Under the pieces are notes generated by a model. The model made no database searches, was not told where the DNA came from, and worked only from the letters and a program-made list of their open reading frames with translations. Positions 57,172-64,000 of a stretch of 64,000 nt of DNA are shown here, in pieces. The DNA is from Edaphochlamys debaryana. Its lineage: Eukaryota > Chlorophyta > Chlorophyceae > Chlamydomonadales. Within the stretch, counting starts at the first letter, position 1, and every line of letters starts with the position of its first letter. The position numbers and the translations under genes were made by a program. The stretch is from contig JAEHOE010000114.1 in NCBI GenBank assembly GCA_016858145.1, positions 310,001 to 374,000 on the forward strand. The letters are read 5' to 3'.

Positions 57172-60100
57172 CTACTTCTTGCGACCCTGCTTCGCACGCT
57201 TAGCCGCTGGCTTCTCAGCCGGTGACTCTATGAAGCGCGCCGGGGCCACAATGCGCCTGCCAGTGCGGCTGGGCTTTGTGGTGCCACCAGCGCCGCCTCC
57301 CTCCTGCTGTGCCTCGTTATTGGGTGGCGCGGGCCCCGATCCACCAGCAGCAGGGGGCAGCTCCCGGGTTTCCTGTTCCCGCTGAATCAACGACGGCCCA
57401 GCGCCAGAGCCTCCTGCACCCGCTGAAGGCCCTTGCTCCTCAGCAGGCCCAGCGACGCAGCCCTGGCAGACGCAGCTTGGGCAAAACCAGTCATCCTCTG
57501 CCGGTGGGACCTTTCTAAGGGGCTGCGGCAGATAGTAGGTGTGCCAAGCTGCGTCGCAGGCGTCGCAGATAAGCATGCATTCCTCAGGCTGCAGCGCCGC
57601 GCACTCCTCGCACCGGGACTCGTCGTACACACTGCTGGTCTCCGTCGCTGCTGGTGGCTTGCTCGCCTGCTTGCCCTTGGCACCGGCGCCGCCAGCGCCA
57701 CCGGCGCCAGCAGCGCTGGGAGCCCGCTTGGCCGCTTTCTTTTCAGACGCGTCGTACGCGGCCTTGCGCTGCGTTGCCCCGGCGGCTGCCTTGCTCCCGG
57801 CTGCCTCCGCCTTGCGAGCCTCTCTGGTGGTCTGGTTGGCGGCGGCGTCCTTCGCCGCCAGAAGCCCCTTGGAGTTAAGCAGCCCCATGAGGTTGGCGTG
57901 CACGTACTTGTCGACTAGCACCCCCTGGATCCGGCGCAGCTGAGCATCAACTGCTGCCAGCTGAGCTGGTGTCGGGTTGGGCCCATACACCTCGCCGAAC
58001 AGGGCAGGCAGCCCCGCGCAGTCGCATGCACTGCGAAAGCTGCGCCAGGCTTCTGCGTCTCTGCGTGCTGTGTCTAGCATTTCCTGGATGGCTACTGCGC
58101 CGCTGCAGAGGATGGAGGTAGTGCTCTGGGCACTCGTGATCAGCTGGTGCTGCAGCGCCACGAAGACAGGCACGAGCGCCTGGTGCGGGACGCAGACCTG
58201 CCCCAGCTGAAGCTTATCCAGTAGATCGCTGTACATGCATTTACGGTGCGAGCCATCCTCCTTGCCAGCACTCAGAATGCCGAAGACCCGTGAGGCGGGA
58301 AGCGGCTCGCCCAGGCGTGGCTTGGCTGCTGCCTTGCCCCCAGTGTAGACTGCCCAGCCCAGCACCCGAGCACAGGCCGTTGGGGAGCAGAAGAGCTTGA
58401 ACTGCTGCTCCTGCTCCGCCTGTTGCTTCTGAGCTTTCAGGCGGGCTGGAAGCGTCTCGTGGGTCAAGATGGCCGCACGAAACGCTGTGCCGTACAGGAA
58501 GCCGTACGTCAGACACACAGCCTGGCCCAGGTTGGCCCACGCAGCAGCATCAACGTCAACGCCTGCCGACAAGGCGTTGCCACCAGCCGCGGTGGCGGTG
58601 TTGGCGCGCCGCCGCTTGGGCTGTGTGCCGTCCTGGACCTCAGCTGGCGTGATTGGTGGCGGCCTTGGGTTCTGCTCCGTCAGGCTGCCCACGCACCAGG
58701 CCCACATGCTGAGCGGCTGCGAGCTGTACTGGTGTATCTGGGCCGCGCTTGCCCCACCAGGCCGGGCGACAGTCTCGTTGACGTATTCCAGGAGCCAGGT
58801 GCAGAAAGTTGCAAGCGCAGGGCTGTTGGGGGTGTCGGGGCTGAAGGCCGCAATGAGCTCCATGTTTGTCTTCCCCAGCTCAGCAAAAGTGGATGTGTTG
58901 AGCATGTCGTTGTGGGCGAGCTGCCGCAGGGCGCATGCACGCGAATTGGTAGCATCTGCGGGTGCTGCTGTTGGCGCGGGCTGCAAGTCGGCAAGGGTCC
59001 ACGTTGACGCTGCCACGGAGCCGCGCTTGCGCCCGTCACTCTTTGGCCGGAGAACATCAGCTGCATCTGGGCCGGCGGCGTCAGAACCGCGTGGAGGCGA
59101 GGAGGCCTCTGAAGCAAGCTCGTACGAAGCGTTGGGTTTCCAGAGCGGCTGTTTGCCACACAGGATGCGGAGGGCGTCGTTGGCGCGGAGGCTCTGCTCT
59201 GCGTCCATGCAGCGCTGGGCGTCGGGGTTCCGGTTAGAGCCGTGGCCCCGGATCTGAGAAAACGCATTCTCCACGGCGTTCTGGTTCAGTGATGCCATGA
59301 CCACTCCGCCGCCAGCTGGGCATTCGCGGAGGTATGTGCGGACCAACGCCACGGTACCACCTGCATGCGGAATTGAGTTGGGAGGCCCAAGTGGGTCAGT
59401 TGTTGTTTAAGCAGTGCATGAACAGGGCGGCACCACGTGCCGTACGTGTGACCCGCGCGCCTTGCTTCTGCCGCCTTACCAGGAAGTCACTGGCGCACTG
59501 CGCCGATAGGCCGTGCCGCGCGCTGGAGCAGGTCATCGTGGGCAGGTCATCTGCATGCTTCAGCGCGGCATGCCAGTCGTGGACTGCCGTACCGTTCCGC
59601 AGCAGCTGTGTCAAGAATCCGTCGTTGGGACAAGTAATGGGCGTCCGTCGCTCCAGCGCAAGCTGTGTGCTGCACGCAAGTCTGCATGCATGAAGCATGG
59701 CGGGCGGGGCGGCGGAGTTGGCATGCATGGGACAGACAGACCAGTGGTACAGAACGGGCCAGGGGAACGGGCCCGCCCGCCAGGATCTCCCCTTTTGTGT
59801 TACTCACTGTGCAAAGCCGTGAAGGTGCTGAGCGGCGATAATGATGGCGTCGGGTGGTTGGTCCCTGTCGTCCTTCATCCAGCCCTTATCGTTAACCCAA
59901 CACCCAAACTCGTTCAGTCCAGTAAAGAGGGCGGTGGCTAGGTGGCAGCGCATGCGAGACCAGTTGGACAGATCCACGTGGTTCATGTTCACGTTACGCA
60001 TGAGCTGTGGCGAGTGGTGGAGGTCCCAGCGCACAACCTTTTCCACATCATCCCAGCGCAGCGGCACCCATTTTCCGGCCAGACGCCATTGCATCTCGGC

Positions 60101-63100
60101 TGTGTTGTTGCCTGAGGCACCTGCAATGCACGGGAGCCCAAAACAGACCGTTGAAAGGGCGTGTGTCGGCCTGCCTGTCTCAGTGCACCACCCAGCCACG
60201 CGCAGCATGCCTTACCGGTGCCATTGAAGCTCTTCTCTAAGTTGTTGCGAAGCTTCTTGTTGAGGTGGGGTCCGTCAGTTAGCATGAACACTGGGCGTTG
60301 AGGGTCAGCAGGGTGCCTGAAGCACCTCAGCGAGTCGGTCACCAGGGTAGAGGGGATGGTGATGTCGTGGGCTGCGTACAGGAGGTTTGTATAAGTGCGT
60401 GGCGACGGGCGGGGTTAAGGCAGGGTAGGCAGGGGTGTCATAAGCGCGGGCAACCCCACCTTGGGCAACCTCAGCAGCCAGCTTGGCATCGGCCTTGAGG
60501 GCCATCCACGCCTGGTTCTCTGAGGCTCCGTCACACACAGTGTAGTCCACGGTCAGCCCTGCAGCTTGAAGCATCTGCACGCCCTCGTCCACAACAGGAG
60601 CCAGCTCGACGGCCTTAATCCCGTTTGTAAAGAAGTAGCCGACGGAGTACCTGCGCGGGAGACATGCAGCAATGGGTCATGCAACGCTGGCAAGCAACCG
60701 CCGCCCGCCTGCCGCCGCCCGCCCGCCGCCCGCCGCCCGCCGCCCGCGCGCCCGCCAGCCTAGCCTGCCCGCTGCCCGCCCGCCCGCCTGCCGCCCCTTA
60801 TCCCTCACCGTTTTGGGGTGTTGCCCAGCGACGTATATGTAAAGTGGAGCAAGCTGGTGGCAAGGGACTTGGTGACGTTGTTAGCCTCGAAGTCGGGGTC
60901 GGGGTAGTCCAAGACACCCTTGAGCTTGGCGGCCTCGGCTCCCGCATCAAGGTCCGCATAGCCAACCAGCTTGTTGGTGGAGACGTTAAAGACCAGGCCC
61001 TTCTGGACCTTCATCTCGTCAAAGGCCAGACCACCGCGCGTGCCCGGCCCACCACAAACCTGGCAGAGGGCAGTAACAGATAGACAGACAGACAGATGTT
61101 ACAAGTGTTGACCCAACCCGCACGCTCCGTTAGGGCCAGAGTAAGGGCAATAGGGCAGCACGGAAAGTCAGCACAGCAGGCAAAGTTCGCCGAGGCCCCC
61201 GCCCCTTGCTTCACCCCAGGCCCGAAGCACCCAGCCCAGCCAGCCCGCCGCCGTATGCACTTTTGCGGCCATGTCGAGGCTAGCAGCATGCCAGCCAGGT
61301 CCGTCGGAGGTGAACTTCTTGTAGTTTTTGAGCAGGCTGATGGAGGGTAGGGGCATGGCGCGTTGGACTGACTCGTACAGCGTCTTCCCACCATTGTTGA
61401 ACAGGTCCAGCGCAAAACGTATGACCCTGTGGCGGCACAGGCAGGAAGGGAGAATTCGGGAGGCAGCGGTCAGTATACAGCCGATGGCGGCATTCTCACT
61501 CATCAGTCACCCGCCCCTGCCCCCGCATGCCGCAGACCCACTTGCCACCCTCGGCAGCACGCTTGCAGTACTCGAGTTGGTCAGTCCACAAGGCTAGGAG
61601 GTCGGGCTGTGACCGCAGAGCCCCCTGGACTGAGGTGTTGGAGATCAGCTGCTCGAAGATGGTGCACTCGTCGCCCTCCAGCTCTGGCATGCTGGTTCGT
61701 GACCCCTCAAGCACTTCCATGATGCGGGGGTCCAAGCCACGAGCACGCATCATAATGTCCTCTGCCCGCTGCAAGAGCTTCTCTCGTTCCTGCACTGCCG
61801 CCGCTGCCTTGTCGTTAAACGCGCAAAGGGTGGATCAAAGAGAAGCGGAGTGCTCATGGCAGCACCCGCAGCGCATCCTGGAGCAGTTTCCGCTGACCAG
61901 GCCGCAGCAGCCGTTGGCAGAATAGACCTTCTCAGAGGTGAGGTCCTCTGTGGCCGCAGAGCTTCCGGGACGAGGCAGGTAAACGTCGTGGGGTCGCAAG
62001 GAGTAACGCTGCAAGGCCACAGGGAGCTTGTAGGCGTCGCTTTCCTCGGAGAGCCGCAGGTGGTGGTCAACGTAAGGTTTCATGGCCCCAACGGTTGCGC
62101 CACCCGCGCAGGGCCGACAGCGCTGCACGTAGAGCAGCAGCTTAGAGAGATGTGCTTGCGAGGTGAGATGCCGAAGCGATGGGCTGTCAGGAGGAAGAAA
62201 GGCGGGAGCGTTGCCAACAACCAGGCTCCAGCTTAGATCAGTGTGAAGTATGAGACGGAGGCGGTTGGCTTGAAGGGAGGGGACAAGGGGCTCAAAAGAA
62301 AGACCCTTGCCATTTGGGTTGAGGCGGCAGAACCAAGCTCCAAGTAACGATGGATCCCATGTGGACCATCCAGCTGAAGACTGGTTGCGAGGGCTGAAGG
62401 CAGCCTCGATGTCCTTGAGGCGTGTTGACTCGGGAAGCATAAAGAACTCCTCGTCGGTAGAAGCAGATGCGGCAGAGGCAGCAGCTTTCATGACGTCCGA
62501 AGCCAGGCTGTGCGACAGCATCAGCGGGGGCGTTTCATTTGTAAGCAGCAGCGTGGCCAGGGAGCCGAAGTTGGGATCGTCCAACAGACGCTTGACGGAA
62601 AGGTGGAAGTAGCAAGGGCGGCTCCTGCCGTGCAGACGGGTGGAGCGGTCCCTGGCGCGGACGTCTGCTACGTATTCCTGGAGCTGGCGTGCGGTGCAGG
62701 AGAGGCCAGAGATGAACGAGAAGGCCACAGCCACGCGTGTCTGGAAGGTCTCCTGGGTAATGGTGGGCAGGAGCTTGAAAGCATCGGGCTTGTACGAAGT
62801 GCCGTACCCCAGGTCCAGCATGGCGTACAGGAGAAGCTCAGAGCCGCTAGTCTTGTGCCCAGTCTTGAAGTCCGCAGCAGAGAAGGTGCGGACAGGAGGA
62901 GGGGCTGGCGGTGGCGGCCCGGCAGCGGCTGTGGCAGCGGCGGCGGCGGCGGCCCGAGGTGAAAGCATGGGTAGGACAGCACCCGTCACGTTGCTGACCG
63001 CGGAGCCGAGACCGTGAAGGGCCGCAAGCTCCACAGCTTCAGCTTCCTGGCCAGACACTGGTTGCGGCCACGAAACGGTTTGGGCCGGGGTCCTGGTCTG

Positions 63101-63214
63101 ACTGGACCGTGCCTCGATGTGCCTGTTCCGACCCAAGTTTTCACCCTGCATACATCGCGCCTGTCTCTCGGTGACCCCCGGACCTCCTACATATGTTGGG
63201 TAGCTTCTGCACAT
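57172..63214 (-). CDS. P-superfamily transposase with PHD finger (one in-frame TGA)
   Basis: Exons 63214-61542, 61426-61261, 61059-60809, 60650-60460, 60371-60216, 60120-59808, 59681-59446 and 59360-57172 keep phase and total 1,725 codons including stops. Motifs of the P/THAP9 transposase core occur in order: LPLPSISLLKNYKKF, GLAFDEMKVQKGLVFN (first catalytic Asp region), RYSVGYFFTNG, DYTVCDGASENQAW, FMLTDGPHLNKKLRNNL (second Asp) and NQNAVENAFSQIRGHG (catalytic Glu). The C-terminal 200 residues add a PHD finger (CEECAAL..CMLICDACDAAWHTYYLP..WFCPSC, the C4HC3 pattern), which in other proteins reads histone H3 tails. No THAP domain is obvious at the N-terminus; a Cys-rich patch (GCCGLVSGNCSRMRCGCCHEH) sits near its usual place before the core. 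A TGA at 61835-61837 interrupts exon 1. The start at 63214 and the exon 7 donor (C|GTACGG) are the least certain points. Confidence 0.85.
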
Positions 63215-63462
63215 CAAAGGTCGGCCAGCGCAGGCCTTCCCGCGCTTCAAACGGACAATCGCGACACCCCGAATGTCGTGGTTTTGACCCGGCAGAGGCC
63301 CAGACCGCCCTCAGACACCTTCTATAGGGTAAAGGGTTGCTCCTAACGCCACGGGAGAACGCGGCACGACGCAGAGCGCCGATTGACCCAAACCCACCGC
63401 GACAAGCTGGCTCCAGCGGCTCCGCTCCCTCCAGCGGGGTGATATGGGCTCCATATCAAGCC

Positions 63463-63683
63463 AGCATGCTTCTAGGCCGGGCTCCGGGTCAAAAGCGCTC
63501 GGGTCGGCGCAATGCGCATGCGACGGGCGACTGCCCGAGAAAGTTGGTCGGTGGCCGCGGCTGGCCGGTCCCAAGGGTGTTTTATGTGTATGTGTATATG
63601 GTTATGCGGTCTGGAGCGCTTCTGAGGGGTCGTAAGTCGGCACGCCACGTACCCGACCCCGAGCTGCCCTCCCCTCTCCCCTG
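63463..63683 (-). repeat. Right terminal inverted repeat of the P element
   Basis: 221 bases, the reverse-complement partner of 56147-56366, ending at the target duplication GCTCGCGG. The 249 bases between it and the transposase start codon would hold the transposase promoter. Confidence 0.95.
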
Positions 63684-63691
63684 GCTCGCGG

Positions 63692-64000
63692 GCGTGATGC
63701 CCTGCTTGCGACCGTGACGCTGCTGCTCCTTGCTTTCAACGCTTCTGCGTCGTGGAAGGATGTGGAATCGTCGCTGGCGCCGTTTCTCGGCCGGCGTACC
63801 TTACAGCAGCAGCGATGCACACTGACGTGTGCAAGCCTCGCAGTGAGTGGGCACATACCTGACGTTTATTGGTCTCCGTAACTGAGGGGTAGAGGTTGCG
63901 AGAGAGGTCCCGAGGTCCCGTCCCGAGCATCAAGCCATCGGCCTCGCCGGAATTCGCCCCCTCTGCAGAACTGCGTCACGGCTCGTTGCGTCAGCTTCAG
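63692..64000. other. Right flank of the P element, no gene recognised
   Basis: Host sequence continuing from the target duplication. A minus-strand TGTAA (TTACA at 63801-63805) might mark the 3' end of a minus-strand gene outside the window, but no exon supports this. Confidence 0.4.

Larger units (their letters stand above)
56139..63691. mobile_element. Complete P-superfamily DNA transposon with 8-bp target duplication
   Basis: The element is 56147-63683 (7,537 bp). Its ends are long inverted repeats, and it is bounded by a perfect direct duplication GCTCGCGG at 56139-56146 and 63684-63691. It carries one minus-strand, eight-exon gene for a P-element-type transposase. The terminal bases are CAGGGGAGAGG. 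An 8-bp duplication is typical of P elements, and the transposase motifs confirm the superfamily. The near-identical ends and perfect duplication imply recent movement. Confidence 0.93.

Noticed and set aside
55732..63691. LINE and P element as one composite element
   Set aside because: The P element has its own perfect 8-bp target duplication and ends 247 bases away from the TGGTC array; nothing links the two.
1..64000. CRISPR arrays, bacterial operons, rRNA or organelle genes
   Set aside because: None of the direct repeats has spacer structure, and genes are spliced nuclear genes throughout.

Overview
The window is nuclear DNA of a chlamydomonadalean (volvocine-type) green alga. The evidence is very GC-rich sequence, genes with many short exons joined at GT-AG sites with pyrimidine-rich acceptors, Ala/Gly/Gln-rich low-complexity protein segments, the algal polyadenylation signal TGTAA behind two genes, and typical algal genes (a J-domain/ferredoxin fusion, a DGAT2, IQ- and LRR-repeat proteins). 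No organelle, rRNA, tRNA or CRISPR feature was seen. Exon models were built by hand from splice sites and reading-phase continuity; they are predictions without transcript support.

Layout. 1-1990 (-): a CCAR1/DBC1-like S1-like-domain protein whose 3' end lies outside the window, divergent from an MTG1/YlqF-type circularly permuted GTPase (2329-5766, +) with a GGGGCT x24 array in the intron that splits its P-loop. 7906-9936 (-): unrecognised low-complexity protein. 12352-24912 (-): a 25-exon gene predicted to encode 2,289 aa, with leucine-rich repeats and a duplicated/triplicated C-terminal module. 27796-30622 (-): chloroplast J-domain plus Fe-S protein (CDJ3/4/5 type). 31430-32773 (-): lipoyl(octanoyl)transferase LIP2, divergent from a DGAT2 acyltransferase (33278-36905, +). 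37669-38235 (-): small protein with three copies of an amphipathic repeat, divergent from a four-IQ-motif protein (38603-42556, +). 43171-47850 (+): organic-cation-transporter-like MFS carrier.

From 48.6 kb to the right end the window is mostly a transposon island: a 227-bp hAT-type MITE with an 8-bp target duplication; an APE/RT non-LTR retrotransposon on the minus strand whose ORF1 and ORF2 share one frame and are separated by a single stop; a (TGGTC)n array just upstream of that element; and a complete 7.5-kb P-superfamily DNA transposon (56147-63683) with about 220-bp terminal inverted repeats, a perfect 8-bp target duplication, and an eight-exon transposase gene that carries a PHD finger.

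The host genes do not form one pathway. LIP2 and the MTG1-like GTPase suggest mitochondrial functions, CDJ a plastid function, DGAT2 ER lipid synthesis, and the LRR and IQ proteins may be cytoskeletal or ciliary (inference only). An 8-mer, GTACGGCA/TGCCGTAC, recurs at least 32 times across exons, introns and spacers and is not explained by any annotated feature.
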